Shown piece by piece: positions 37,335 through 46,188 of a stretch of DNA of 64,000 nt. Below the pieces are notes generated by a model. It ran no database searches, had not been told where the DNA came from, and saw nothing but the letters and a program-made list of their open reading frames with translations. Position 1 is the first letter of the stretch; each line of letters begins with the position of its first letter. This DNA is from Methylotenera sp. (lineage in GTDB: Bacteria; Pseudomonadota; Gammaproteobacteria; Burkholderiales; Methylophilaceae): NCBI RefSeq assembly GCF_029945705.1, contig NZ_JAQSDC010000043.1, positions 51,256 to 115,255 of the forward strand, given 5' to 3'. The position numbers were made by a program, and so were the translations under genes.

Positions 37335-38268
37335 CAAATGCTCCAGCGCGTTTGGCAAGTGATAAGTAAATGAAGATTAGCGTAATGGGTACGACTGTAA
37401 ATGCCGCCGCTAGCGGCATATTGCCTACCGAACCTTGCATCGTGTACACCATCGTGCCTATATACAGTCCGCTAGGGCCAATAAGTTGCGGAATGATGTA
37501 ATCACCCAATGTTAGCGAGAAAGTGAAAATTGAGCCTGCTACTATGCCAGGGAAGACTAATGGAAGCAGTACACGGCGAAAGGTTTGTGCTGGCTTTGCG
37601 CCTAGGTCGGCAGAGGCTTGCAGTAAGTTGGTAGGTACACGCTCAAGTGCGGCTTGTATAGGCAAAATCATAAATGGCAGCCAAATATAGGTGAACACTA
37701 TAAAGCGCCCTAGGTTGGAGGTTGCTAGCGTATTGCCACCGATAGCTGGTATTTGTAACACGTGGTTAAGGGCATTGGATAAGCCTAAGTGATTGATGCA
37801 CCAATACAAAATACCTTGTTGAGATAAGATCACTGTCCAAGCATAGGTTTTCACGATGTAGCTTGCCCACATCGGCAACATGACTGCAATATAGAAAAGT
37901 CCTTTTTCAGCTCGGCTACCATAGCGTGTCATGTAATACGCGATGGGGAAAGCCATGCAAGCACAAGCCAGCGTTACCGCAATTGCCATGCTGAGTGTGC
38001 GCAGAATGATGTCCAGATTAGTTGCATCAAAAAGACTGTGGTAGTTTTCGAGTGTTAAATCATTTGAAACCGCCATGCTGAAGCTATCAAACGTATAAAA
38101 ACTCTGCCACAGTAAAGCGAATAATGAACCCAAGTAAACCACACCAAACCAAAGTAGCGGCGGGGTGAGTAACAAAAATAGAAAGAGATTGCTCTTGCGG
38201 TAAAGCGTATTGCTAAGTTTTCGTCCAAATGGTTTTGAAGTATCGGCGGTTATGGTTGTTGATTGCAT
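37324..38268 (-). CDS. ydcU: Putrescine-type ABC transporter permease YdcU
   Basis: Partner permease to YdcV, forming the membrane channel of the importer. The 314-residue protein has a charged N-terminus, a first helix at about residues 28-53 ([20 protein letters not shown]), five further helices, and the EAA loop [28 protein letters not shown]. The [17 protein letters not shown] segment is typical of PotB/YdcU proteins. It follows the ATPase gene by 15 bp. Confidence 0.93.
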   Translation of the reverse strand: MQSTTITADTSKPFGRKLSNTLYRKSNLFLFLLLTPPLLWFGVVYLGSLFALLWQSFYTFDSFSMAVSNDLTLENYHSLFDATNLDIILRTLSMAIAVTLACACMAFPIAYYMTRYGSRAEKGLFYIAVMLPMWASYIVKTYAWTVILSQQGILYWCINHLGLSNALNHVLQIPAIGGNTLATSNLGRFIVFTYIWLPFMILPIQAALERVPTNLLQASADLGAKPAQTFRRVLLPLVFPGIVAGSIFTFSLTLGDYIIPQLIGPSGLYIGTMVYTMQGSVGNMPLAAAFTVVPITLIFIYLSLAKRAGAFDAL

Positions 38269-38283
38269 GATGGTGGTGCGACA

Positions 38284-39333
38284 CTAAATTGCTTGATTTT
38301 CCAGCATGACCATACGACTTTTCGACCAGTATAGGTTTAACTTCTGGCTGATTTTAGGCAGTTCAGGCTCAGATAGTTCTGTGTTGGAAAGCACTATGAA
38401 CAACATTTGGTTGCCAACCCGCACCTCAATCTTACTCGTAGCGCCATGGTACTGAATATCAACCACTTCGCCCGCTACTTTAATGGTGTCATTTTGCATA
38501 TGATTGAGCTGATGAGTATCTAGGTTGATATGTTCAGGACGTATCGAAAACGGTTGGTTTTGACCTGTAAGTTGCTGGGCTAGCACACTCTTAATTACAT
38601 TCGAAGTGCCAACAAAATCTGCAACAAAGCTGGTTTTAGGCTGCATGTAAAGATTACGAGGTGTATCAACTTGCTCGATTTTTCCTCGATTAAACACCGC
38701 CACGCGGTCAGACATTGATAATGCCTCGCTTTGGTCGTGTGTGACATAGATGAACGTAATGCCCAGCTTCTTATGTAGTGTTTTGAGTTCAAGCTGCATT
38801 TGCTCGCGTAGCTTTAAATCCAACGCACCCAGCGGTTCATCCAGTAATAAGACCCTTGGTTTATTCACGAGTGCTCGCGCTAATGCAACGCGTTGGCGCT
38901 GACCACCTGATAGCTCACTTGGTCTACGTTGACCATATTCTGCCAAGGCGACTTGCTCTAATGCTTGCTCCGCGAGTTTATAGCACTCTGGCTTGGCGAT
39001 GCCTTTCACACGGAGACCATAAGCCACGTTATCTAGCACGTTCATGTGAGGGAACAATGCGTAATCCTGAAAAACGGTGTTTACTTCACGTTCATATGGC
39101 GGTGTTCCTGCCGCCTCTTTTCCGAAAATTTTAATGCTACCTATGCTTGGCTGCTCGAAGCCAGCAATGAGTCGCAAACAAGTGGTTTTACCAGAACCAC
39201 TTGGCCCCAGCATTGAAAAGAACTCACCCTCTGCGATGGAAATTGAAACATTATCAACCGCACGAACATCGCCATAGTGCCTACTGACAGTAGAAAATTC
39301 TACGGCAGCAAACGCATTTGAAATAGCAACCAT
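38284..39333 (-). CDS. ydcT: Putrescine-type ABC transporter ATPase YdcT
   Basis: Energises the YdcSTUV importer. The 349-residue protein has Walker A GPSGSGKTTCLRL, the Q loop VFQDYALFPHMNVLDNVAYG, the signature LSGGQRQRVALARAL, Walker B RVLLLDEPLGALDLK, the H loop YVTHDQSEAL, and a C-terminal TOBE domain (FSIRPEHINLD). It begins 9 bp after ydcS. All catalytic residues are present. Confidence 0.95.
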   Translation of the reverse strand: MVAISNAFAAVEFSTVSRHYGDVRAVDNVSISIAEGEFFSMLGPSGSGKTTCLRLIAGFEQPSIGSIKIFGKEAAGTPPYEREVNTVFQDYALFPHMNVLDNVAYGLRVKGIAKPECYKLAEQALEQVALAEYGQRRPSELSGGQRQRVALARALVNKPRVLLLDEPLGALDLKLREQMQLELKTLHKKLGITFIYVTHDQSEALSMSDRVAVFNRGKIEQVDTPRNLYMQPKTSFVADFVGTSNVIKSVLAQQLTGQNQPFSIRPEHINLDTHQLNHMQNDTIKVAGEVVDIQYHGATSKIEVRVGNQMLFIVLSNTELSEPELPKISQKLNLYWSKSRMVMLENQAI

Positions 39334-39342
39334 CAGCTACAA

Positions 39343-40506
39343 CTATCTGCCACCCATGATGGCAATATAGTCTGATGTCCAGCGGCTGTATGGTACACAG
39401 CCTTCTTTAAGTGAACATTTGGCTTGTGGTGTTCTCCAGAATTTAATTTCCGCATAACGACTAAAGCCGTTATCTGCGCAGAAGTCGCTGCCACCGGGTG
39501 CTTTAGTTTTACATGCAGTTGGCACCACAGGATTAGAGCCGAACCACTCCGCCACACCAACTTGCGTTTCTGGTGCTAGTGAGTGTTCTAGCCATTTGTA
39601 AGCACAGTTTGGGTGTTTTGCTTTACTCGCTAACATCGTGGTATCTGCCCAGCCCGTAGCACCTTCGGTTGGAATCACCGAGGCAATTGGTTGCTTCTCT
39701 GTTTTTAATGCATTCACCTGATATGGCCATGCGCCAGAGGCAACTACCCCTTCTTTTTTGAAGTCGGTCATTTGTACTGTTACATCATGCCAATAGCGAT
39801 GTGTAAGAATTTTTTGCTGGCGCAGCAACTTTAATACAGCCGCATATTGTTTTTCGTTCAATTCATATGGATCTTTAATGCCAAGCGATGGGTCTTTTTT
39901 CATCAAATATAGCGCTGCATCAGCAATGTAAATTGGGCCATCATAGGCCTGGATGCGACCTTTATTGGGCTTGCCATCGGGTAGGTTTTGCGGCTCGAAT
40001 ACTGTCGCCCATGAGGTGGGTGCTGTTTTGAAAGTTGCCGTGTTGTACATCAATACATTCGGGCCCCATTGGTAAGGTACGCCGTAATGTTTGCCGCCAA
40101 CTGTATGCCATGGGGCATTTTGTAAGCGGCTATCAACTGTAGCCCAAGAAGGTACTAAGGCGGTGTTGATAGGCTGTACTTTTTTACCCGCAACTAACCT
40201 TAAACTAGCATCGCCAGAAGCGGTGACTAAGTCATAGCCACCTTTATTCATGAGTGAAACCATTTCGTCTGAAGTACCCGCGGTTTTCACATTAACCTTG
40301 CAACCAGTTTCTTTCTCAAAACTTGTTACCCAGTCATAATTTTTATCAGATTCTCCGCGCTCGAGGTATCCAGGCCAAGCAATGACATCTAATTGACCTT
40401 CACCTTGCCCAACTTTTGCTGTATCTGCCTGAACGCTATATGTTTCAGTCATTAACATGGTAGATAAGGCGACGATTAAGGTTTTATTAATAAATGTAGA
40501 TGTCAT
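39343..40506 (-). CDS. ydcS: Periplasmic putrescine-type binding protein YdcS
   Basis: Binds the polyamine substrate in the periplasm and delivers it to YdcTUV. The 387-residue protein has a signal peptide (to about residue 27, ...SVQA) and closely resembles E. coli YdcS by memory: GQLDVIAWPGYLERGESDK, DWVTSFEKETGCKVNVKT, GGYDLVTASGDASLRL, and the end YSRWTSDYIAIMGGR. YdcS of E. coli is also reported to have polyhydroxybutyrate synthase activity, which is not assessed here. It is the first gene of the five-gene operon, with an AGGAG ribosome site. Confidence 0.94.
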   Translation of the reverse strand: MTSTFINKTLIVALSTMLMTETYSVQADTAKVGQGEGQLDVIAWPGYLERGESDKNYDWVTSFEKETGCKVNVKTAGTSDEMVSLMNKGGYDLVTASGDASLRLVAGKKVQPINTALVPSWATVDSRLQNAPWHTVGGKHYGVPYQWGPNVLMYNTATFKTAPTSWATVFEPQNLPDGKPNKGRIQAYDGPIYIADAALYLMKKDPSLGIKDPYELNEKQYAAVLKLLRQQKILTHRYWHDVTVQMTDFKKEGVVASGAWPYQVNALKTEKQPIASVIPTEGATGWADTTMLASKAKHPNCAYKWLEHSLAPETQVGVAEWFGSNPVVPTACKTKAPGGSDFCADNGFSRYAEIKFWRTPQAKCSLKEGCVPYSRWTSDYIAIMGGR

Positions 40507-40582
40507 TTCTAAGCTCCTAATAATGTCAAAATTTCGAGAGAATTAAAACGTATTATTTTTATTGGAATGAATGCATATTTCT

Positions 40583-40602
40583 AACAATACAATAGCATTG
40601 TT
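40583..40602. promoter_or_regulatory. Candidate operator upstream of ydcS
   Basis: AACAAT-N8-ATTGTT is a perfect dyad about 80 bp ahead of the ydcS start, in the 164-bp gap after the dadR-like gene. Binding factor unknown; the PuuR-like or Lrp-like regulators of this region are candidates. Confidence 0.3.
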
Positions 40603-40670
40603 TTCTTATATTGGGCATGCAGCAAGAGCCATTTAGATTATTTGCTTGGAGCCACTTTTTTAGTGATAAC

Positions 40671-41168
40671 TCAGTCTTTGGTTTCCACTAACGGTAACGC
40701 AAAACCTTCTTTAACCTCTTCCATCACGATATAACTTCTAGACTCTTGTGCGCCTGGAAGTGTGAGTAATATGTCGCCCAGTAAGGTTCGGTAATCTGCC
40801 ATTTGTGCGATACGCGCTTTAATTAAATAATCAAAGTCACCTGATACTAAGTGGCATTCCAGCACGCTGGGCAACTTGAGAATTTCTTGTTTGAATTTGC
40901 CGAAAATTGCACCAGATTTGGTTGAAAGTTTTAACTCAACAAATACTAACAAGCCTAAGCCGAGCGAGTGCGGATCTAAGCGGGCGTGATAGCCTAGAAT
41001 AACTCCTTCTTTTTCTAAAGTTTTGACACGTTCACCACATGGCGTCACCGAAAGCCCCACGCGTTCTGCAAGCTCTGTAATTGGGATACGGGCATTTTCT
41101 TGCAGCACGGATAGAATTTTTAAGTCTATCCGATCAAGCTCTCGAACAGCATGGGTACGAATTCGCAT
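40671..41168 (-). CDS. dadR: Lrp/AsnC-family regulator, probably DadR
   Basis: The 165-residue protein has the Lrp helix-turn-helix (LDRIDLKILSVLQENARIPITELAERVGLSVTPCGERVKTLEKEGVI, read in parts) and the RAM ligand domain (GLLVFVELKLS, VLECHLVSGDFDYLIKARI). It is divergent from dadA, as dadR/lrp lies near dadA in pseudomonads and enterics, so it likely activates alanine catabolism in response to L-alanine. Normal length. The 250-bp divergent region carries dyads and direct repeats that fit an Lrp-type site. Confidence 0.9.
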   Translation of the reverse strand: MRIRTHAVRELDRIDLKILSVLQENARIPITELAERVGLSVTPCGERVKTLEKEGVILGYHARLDPHSLGLGLLVFVELKLSTKSGAIFGKFKQEILKLPSVLECHLVSGDFDYLIKARIAQMADYRTLLGDILLTLPGAQESRSYIVMEEVKEGFALPLVETKD

Positions 41169-41357
41169 GATTTATTTCCCATTAAATAATGTAAAAACTA
41201 TAATAAGTCATAAATTTGGAGATTGATATTCACTTAATGAATAATTTAAGTGAAATTAACTTTTTAATTGTCGTTAATTAGATAAAAGCTATTGGTATTA
41301 GTCAATAAACTGGCACTTACAGGCTTTTATTAACTGAATGTTAGTTAATGTTTTATG

Positions 41358-41402
41358 AGAATATATTCTTAATGCCGTGTTAATACTGTAAGCGTTAATA
41401 CT
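41358..41402. promoter_or_regulatory. Lrp-type binding region upstream of dadA
   Basis: AGAATATATTCT at 41358-41369 is a perfect 12-bp palindrome resembling the Lrp consensus half sites. GTTAATACT follows twice, at 41379-41387 and 41394-41402, a 15-bp period direct repeat ending just before the dadA ribosome site. Confidence 0.5.
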
Positions 41403-41418
41403 ATAGTGGAGAGTCGTC

Positions 41419-42741
41419 ATGCGGGTGTTGGTATTGGGTTCTGGCGTAGTGGGCGTTACAAGTGCCTATTATTTGGCAAAAAAAGGATTTGATGTCACGG
41501 TAATAGATCGGCAGCCAGCCGTAGGTCTAGAAACTAGCTATGCCAATGCTGGGCAAATATCCCCAGGTTACTCTGCGCCTTGGGCTGCACCAGGGGTACC
41601 GATGAAAGCGCTAAAGTGGATATTTCAGCGCCATTCGCCGCTTGCATTAAAGCCTGATTGGTCATTGTGGCAGCTTGAATGGACGCTGAAGCTATTACAA
41701 AACTGCAATGCTAAAAGTTACGACCTGAACAAAGAGCGCATGGTACGTTTGGCTGAATATAGCCGTGATTGCTTGGGTGAGCTTCGTGCTGATGCAGGCA
41801 TCGCCTACGAAGCCCGTACGCAGGGTACTTTGCAGGTATTTCGCACGCAAAAACAACTAGATGCTGAGGCAAAAGATATTGCCGTATTAAGTCGAATGGG
41901 TGTGCCATTTGAGCATTTGGATCCAGCAGCTTGCGTTAAAGTGGAGCCAGGTTTGGCATCGGTAAAAGATAATCTATTAGGTGGCTTGCGTCTGACGCAT
42001 GATGAAACTGGAGATTGCCAGATATTTACCACTAACTTGGCGAAAGAAGCCCAAAAACTAGGGGTAAAATTTAGGCAAGACGTCACTATTAATCGATTGC
42101 TAACGAGTCATGGAAAACTGACTGGTGTAGAAATCAGCACGCAAAACGGTAGTGAGGTATTGGAAGCTGATCAATATGTGGTCGCACTTGGTAGTTATTC
42201 ACGTCAATTGATGCAAGGCTTGGGCTTAGATATTCCAGTCTATCCAGTTAAAGGTTATTCGCTTACTGTGCCAATTATTAACAGTGATGCTGCGCCTATA
42301 TCTACCGTCATGGATGAAACTTACAAAGTGGCCATTACCCGCTTCGATAATCGTATTCGCGTGGGAGGTATGGCAGAATTAGCTGGCTTTGATTTAAGCT
42401 TAAATCCCCGCAGGCGTGAAACCTTAGAGATGGTGTTAAATGGATTATTCCCTGACGCTGGCGATACGTCGCAAGCACTGTTCTGGACTGGTCTACGCCC
42501 GATGACACCAGACGGCACACCTATCATAGGCAAAGCTTCTGCTGTATACAATAATGTTTGGCTCAACACTGGCCACGGCACACTGGGTTGGACCATGGCA
42601 TGTGGTTCTGGGCAAGTATTAGCAGATTTACTTGCAAATCATCAGCCAGCTATTCAAACAGATGATTTGTCGCTTGGTCGATATGCTGGAAGTCGCTACA
42701 ATAAATGCGCTCAAACAAGCCCTGCGTTGAATAATCGCTAG
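41419..42741 (+). CDS. dadA: D-amino acid dehydrogenase small subunit DadA
   Basis: DadA is a membrane-associated flavoprotein that oxidises D-alanine to pyruvate and ammonia, passing electrons to the respiratory chain. The 440-residue protein has the FAD fold [41 protein letters not shown] (the DadA signature), [17 protein letters not shown] and the C-terminal [17 protein letters not shown] with [22 protein letters not shown] precedes the ATG. It begins the dadA-alr-ridA run. Confidence 0.95.
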   Translation: MRVLVLGSGVVGVTSAYYLAKKGFDVTVIDRQPAVGLETSYANAGQISPGYSAPWAAPGVPMKALKWIFQRHSPLALKPDWSLWQLEWTLKLLQNCNAKSYDLNKERMVRLAEYSRDCLGELRADAGIAYEARTQGTLQVFRTQKQLDAEAKDIAVLSRMGVPFEHLDPAACVKVEPGLASVKDNLLGGLRLTHDETGDCQIFTTNLAKEAQKLGVKFRQDVTINRLLTSHGKLTGVEISTQNGSEVLEADQYVVALGSYSRQLMQGLGLDIPVYPVKGYSLTVPIINSDAAPISTVMDETYKVAITRFDNRIRVGGMAELAGFDLSLNPRRRETLEMVLNGLFPDAGDTSQALFWTGLRPMTPDGTPIIGKASAVYNNVWLNTGHGTLGWTMACGSGQVLADLLANHQPAIQTDDLSLGRYAGSRYNKCAQTSPALNNR

Positions 42742-42788
42742 ATTTAAATAATCTCAAATTAAACTAACTTAAAGTAAATTAAATAGTC

Positions 42789-43883
42789 ATGTCACGCCCA
42801 GCAATCGCCCATATTCGTTTAGATGCATTAAGGCATAATTACCGTGTTGCCAAGCATCTTCATGGCGGTAAGGCACTGGCCGTGATTAAAGCTAATGCTT
42901 ATGGGCATGGCGCTGTACATTGTGCTAAGGCCATAGAAGGTGAGGCTGATGGTTTTGCTGTCGCCTGTTTAGAAGAGGCGCTGCAACTTCGTGAAGCAGG
43001 GATTCCTGAGCCAATTTTGCTGCTGGAAGGCTTTTTTGAGGCATTAGAATTGCCTGAAATAGTTGCCAATAATTTGTGGATTGTGGTGCATGCCCAATGG
43101 CAAGTAGAGATTTTGTTAGCTGCCAAGCTTGCTAAACCTTTGCATGTATGGCTAAAAATGGATAGTGGTATGCATCGAGTCGGTTTGTCGCCAATTGAAT
43201 ATAGTCAAGCTTTTGAGCGCCTTAATAATCACAAAAACGTGGCAAAAATAGTGATGATGACGCATTTCGCCAATGCAGATAATGTGAGTTCGAACCATAC
43301 TTTGCAACAAATTGAGATTTTTCAAAAGGTCACTCAAGGGTTAAGCACAGAAACTAGCTTGGCGAATTCAGCAGCAATTTTAGGTTGGAAGCAAGCAAAA
43401 TGCTTAGGTGATACAAAAAACCAGTGGACTAGGCCAGGCATCATGCTATACGGCGCAGATCCTTTAATGAATGCTGAAACCAAATTAAAACCTGTGATGC
43501 AACTTACTTCAAAAATAATTTCGATTAGGAGCATCAAACAAGGTGAGTCAATAGGTTACGGTAGCATATTCACCGCAGAACGCGACACAATAGTGGGCAT
43601 AGTGGCTTGCGGCTATGCAGATGGTTATCCACGCTCAGCAGTGACTGGAACACCTATGGCCGTGGATGGTGAAATGACACGCTTAATCGGTCGCGTTTCC
43701 ATGGATATGCTATTTGTCGATTTAACTGACATTCCCAATGCCACTATTGGTAGTCTAGTAGAGTTATGGGGTAATCAAGTATCTGCCAATGTTGTGGCTA
43801 AAAGTGCTGGCACTATTGCTTATGAGCTATTTTGCAATGTAAAACGCGCACATTTTCAATACTTTGATGCTGCCAATATATAA
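42789..43883 (+). CDS. dadX: Alanine racemase
   Basis: Converts L-alanine to D-alanine with pyridoxal phosphate. PLP Lys34 is in VIKANAYGHGAV and the second catalytic base, Tyr257, is in SIGYGSIF. KMDSGMHRVGL and RPGIMLYGADPL are also conserved. The 364-residue length is typical. Placement between dadA and ridA points to the catabolic racemase (DadX) rather than the cell-wall enzyme, although it may serve both if no other alr exists in the genome. Confidence 0.95.
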   Translation: MSRPAIAHIRLDALRHNYRVAKHLHGGKALAVIKANAYGHGAVHCAKAIEGEADGFAVACLEEALQLREAGIPEPILLLEGFFEALELPEIVANNLWIVVHAQWQVEILLAAKLAKPLHVWLKMDSGMHRVGLSPIEYSQAFERLNNHKNVAKIVMMTHFANADNVSSNHTLQQIEIFQKVTQGLSTETSLANSAAILGWKQAKCLGDTKNQWTRPGIMLYGADPLMNAETKLKPVMQLTSKIISIRSIKQGESIGYGSIFTAERDTIVGIVACGYADGYPRSAVTGTPMAVDGEMTRLIGRVSMDMLFVDLTDIPNATIGSLVELWGNQVSANVVAKSAGTIAYELFCNVKRAHFQYFDAANI

Positions 43884-43976
43884 GCCGCCATATTTAGCAC
43901 CGTATATCTTCTTATACTTTAATATTGCTCTACATTATAATCTTGCTACATTCACTTTTCCAAAAAAGGACTTCAT

Positions 43977-44351
43977 ATGCACATTATTCAAACACCAAAT
44001 GCACCTGCCGCAATCGGCCCATATTCTCAAGCGATGGTAGTGGGGGATTTATTATTTACTTCAGGTCAAATTCCATTACGTGCGGATGGCACTCTAGTTG
44101 AAGGCAATATTACAGTGCAAACTACGCAAGTCTTAGTGAATTTAAAAGCAGTGATTGAAGCCGCTGGTTCAAGCTTGGATAAAGTGGCTAAAACAACTGT
44201 ATTTTTAAAGAATCTGGATGACTTCGTCGCCATGAATAAAGTGTACGCCGAAACTTTTGGTACACACACGCCAGCACGTTCAACCGTACAAGTTGCTAAA
44301 TTGCCACGTGATGTCTTAGTGGAAATTGAAGCGATCGTCTCTTTAGCTTGA
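43977..44351 (+). CDS. ridA: RidA-family enamine/imine deaminase
   Basis: RidA proteins hydrolyse reactive 2-aminoacrylate and related imines made by PLP enzymes and amino acid oxidases. The 124-residue protein has the full family pattern: APAAIGPYSQAMVVGDLLFTSGQ (read in parts), the catalytic Arg in PARSTVQVAKLPRDVLVEIEAI, and the GNITVQTTQVLVNLKAVIEAAG segment. AAAGGAC precedes the start. Position behind dadA and alr fits removal of the imine released by DadA. Confidence 0.95.
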   Translation: MHIIQTPNAPAAIGPYSQAMVVGDLLFTSGQIPLRADGTLVEGNITVQTTQVLVNLKAVIEAAGSSLDKVAKTTVFLKNLDDFVAMNKVYAETFGTHTPARSTVQVAKLPRDVLVEIEAIVSLA

Positions 44352-44361
44352 GTAAAGCTTA

Positions 44362-44943
44362 ATGGAAAAGAACCGCTTAGAAGCTTTTAGTGATGGCGTG
44401 ATTGCTATTATCATTACCATTATGGTGCTTGAGTTGAAAGTGCCGCATGGTAGTGATTTTGCCTCCCTAGAACCCTTACTACCCGTATTTCTAAGCTATG
44501 TATTAAGCTTTATATACGTGGGCATTTATTGGAACAATCATCATCACATGTTGCAGACGGTTCAGCATGTGAAAGGCAGTATATTGTGGGCTAATTTACA
44601 CTTGTTATTTTGGTTGTCATTATTTCCGTTTGTTTCTGGCTGGATGGGTGAGAATCACTTCGCCGCAATGCCTTCCGCGCTCTATGGGCTAGTGTTGTTG
44701 ATGGCTGCCATTGCTTATTCAATATTGCAACGTACTATTATTGCTAGTCAAGGTGAAAACTCTTTACTAGCAAAAGTGGTGGGGCGTGATGTTAAAGGTA
44801 AGTTATCTTCCTTACTTTATATTGCAGGTATTGCCACGGCGTTCTTTTCACCAACGCTTTCAGGTTTAATTTATGCAGCAGTGGCTTGTATCTGGTTTGT
44901 GCCGGATAGCCGCATTGAGCGGTTAATAGGTCAAAATTCTTAG
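44362..44943 (+). CDS. TMEM175-family (DUF1211) membrane protein
   Basis: The 193-residue protein has about five to six hydrophobic helices and the RLEAFSDGVIAIIITIMVLEL opening (read in two parts), with the FSD motif that defines bacterial TMEM175 potassium-channel-like proteins. Asn-His-His-His at YWNNHHHML is also common in this family. It begins 10 bp after ridA and may be read from the dad transcript. Channel activity is inferred from family membership. Confidence 0.85.
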   Translation: MEKNRLEAFSDGVIAIIITIMVLELKVPHGSDFASLEPLLPVFLSYVLSFIYVGIYWNNHHHMLQTVQHVKGSILWANLHLLFWLSLFPFVSGWMGENHFAAMPSALYGLVLLMAAIAYSILQRTIIASQGENSLLAKVVGRDVKGKLSSLLYIAGIATAFFSPTLSGLIYAAVACIWFVPDSRIERLIGQNS

Positions 44944-45085
44944 ATCTCGTAATATAAAGCCTAGTTTGTTATGCAGTTATTCCGCCTTTTTTATGGGTGG
45001 ATTAACTGGTTACTGATTCATCAAAATGTAATAAACCCCTACAGGCACTGACCTAAAATAGAGCAATTAACTATTGGGGGATTTT

Positions 45086-45808
45086 ATGTCTCGACTTTTG
45101 TGCGTTTTTTGCTTTTTGGCTCTTCTGCCTTTTGCAGCAAATGCAACTTCAATTTCATTAGCAAGTATCGTAAACACCAATTGCTCAGGCACTTTAACCT
45201 CATCATTGCTAAACGGTGCGTCATTTTCCTGTGCTGGTAACCTTATATTAAATGGCGGTTCTATTACGTCAGATTCAGTAATTAATATTTCAGCAGATGG
45301 AGATTTGTTTCTAGATAATCTTTATCTTGCTGCACCGAGTGTTAATTTTTCTAATTCGTCTGGAGTATTGATTGTTGGAAATGGCGTTGTAATTAATACC
45401 ACGGTTTTAGTAAACCAAAATATACCAAAGCCAATTTTACAGTTGTCTGACTTTAAGCTTTCGCAAGATGAAATTGTAAGTTTTAATTTAGGAGCTACGG
45501 GTTCAGCGGGACTAATAAGTGTAGGTTCTAACGAGACTAATAGTGTTGCCCTAGGAGTAGGTGCTAATTTTGGGAAACTGTTTTTGACAAATGCAAATGG
45601 GGTAGTTTATCCAATAGCTCATAACCCCCAGATTGTTGGTGGTGCCTTAGTTTTAGGCACTGTAGGAGGGAATAATTTAGTGGCGACACAAGGCGATATG
45701 ATGTTGTCAGCCTCTCCACTTTTATTAGTGTCATCTATTCCTGAACCAAAAACCTATGCCTTAATGCTTTTAGGTATAGGTTTAATTTCACTTAGACAGA
45801 GAGTTTAA
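45086..45808 (+). CDS. PEP-CTERM sorting-domain protein
   Basis: An exported protein of 240 residues with a signal peptide (MSRLLCVFCFLALLPFAANA), a beta-rich Asn/Ser/Gly-rich body, and a C-terminal PEP-CTERM tag: IPEPKTYALMLLGIGLI followed by a short basic tail. Such tags are processed by exosortase in bacteria that make exopolysaccharide biofilms; the exosortase must be elsewhere. A TTG at 45074 extends the frame, but ATG at 45086 has GGGGG upstream and places the signal peptide at the end. The stop overlaps the convergent cupin gene by 4 bp. Confidence 0.85.
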   Translation: MSRLLCVFCFLALLPFAANATSISLASIVNTNCSGTLTSSLLNGASFSCAGNLILNGGSITSDSVINISADGDLFLDNLYLAAPSVNFSNSSGVLIVGNGVVINTTVLVNQNIPKPILQLSDFKLSQDEIVSFNLGATGSAGLISVGSNETNSVALGVGANFGKLFLTNANGVVYPIAHNPQIVGGALVLGTVGGNNLVATQGDMMLSASPLLLVSSIPEPKTYALMLLGIGLISLRQRV

Positions 45809-46188
45809 TTTTGCCAAATCACATATACTTTTTTGATTGCCTCTAACGTTTCCCAAGTGCCCTTAAATCCAGCAGGTAGGGCGAAGATACTTCCAGCACC
45901 AAACTCTTTAGCGCTTCCATTCATATCGGTTAAACGCACGCGACCTTCTAAAATAACGCAAACCTCTTCCTCGGTATAATTCACAGTTTTAGCGCCTACA
46001 CTTGAATGCCAAATACCTGCAAAAAAATGTTCGCTTGGATCCGTGTAGTGGTTGTATGTTTCCATGGTGATTTTGGTATTGGCATCGCTAGCAACACCTG
46101 CTATAACGCGTTCTTGCGGTACTGTAGCCAGTTCAACCTCTACTTTGTTGGTGGCGAAATCAATTACATCATTTATTGTTTTATTCAC
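45805..46188 (-). CDS. DUF861-type cupin protein
   Basis: This 127-residue single-domain cupin has FAGIWHSSVGAKTVNYTEEEVCVILEGRVRLTD (read in parts), GAGSIFALPAGFKGTWETLE and a final VYVIW, the pattern of the Cupin_3/DUF861 family. Members are associated with metabolic operons and some act on ureide or amine compounds; others may be regulatory. It overlaps the end of the upstream class III aminotransferase by 8 bp and is translated from within it, so the two proteins are probably made together. The reaction is not known. Confidence 0.8.
   Translation of the reverse strand: MNKTINDVIDFATNKVEVELATVPQERVIAGVASDANTKITMETYNHYTDPSEHFFAGIWHSSVGAKTVNYTEEEVCVILEGRVRLTDMNGSAKEFGAGSIFALPAGFKGTWETLEAIKKVYVIWQN

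Noticed and set aside
45805..45808. Overlap of PEP-CTERM and cupin genes as a sign of a sequencing error
   Set aside because: Both proteins end with complete, expected C-termini, so the 4-bp convergent overlap is likely real.
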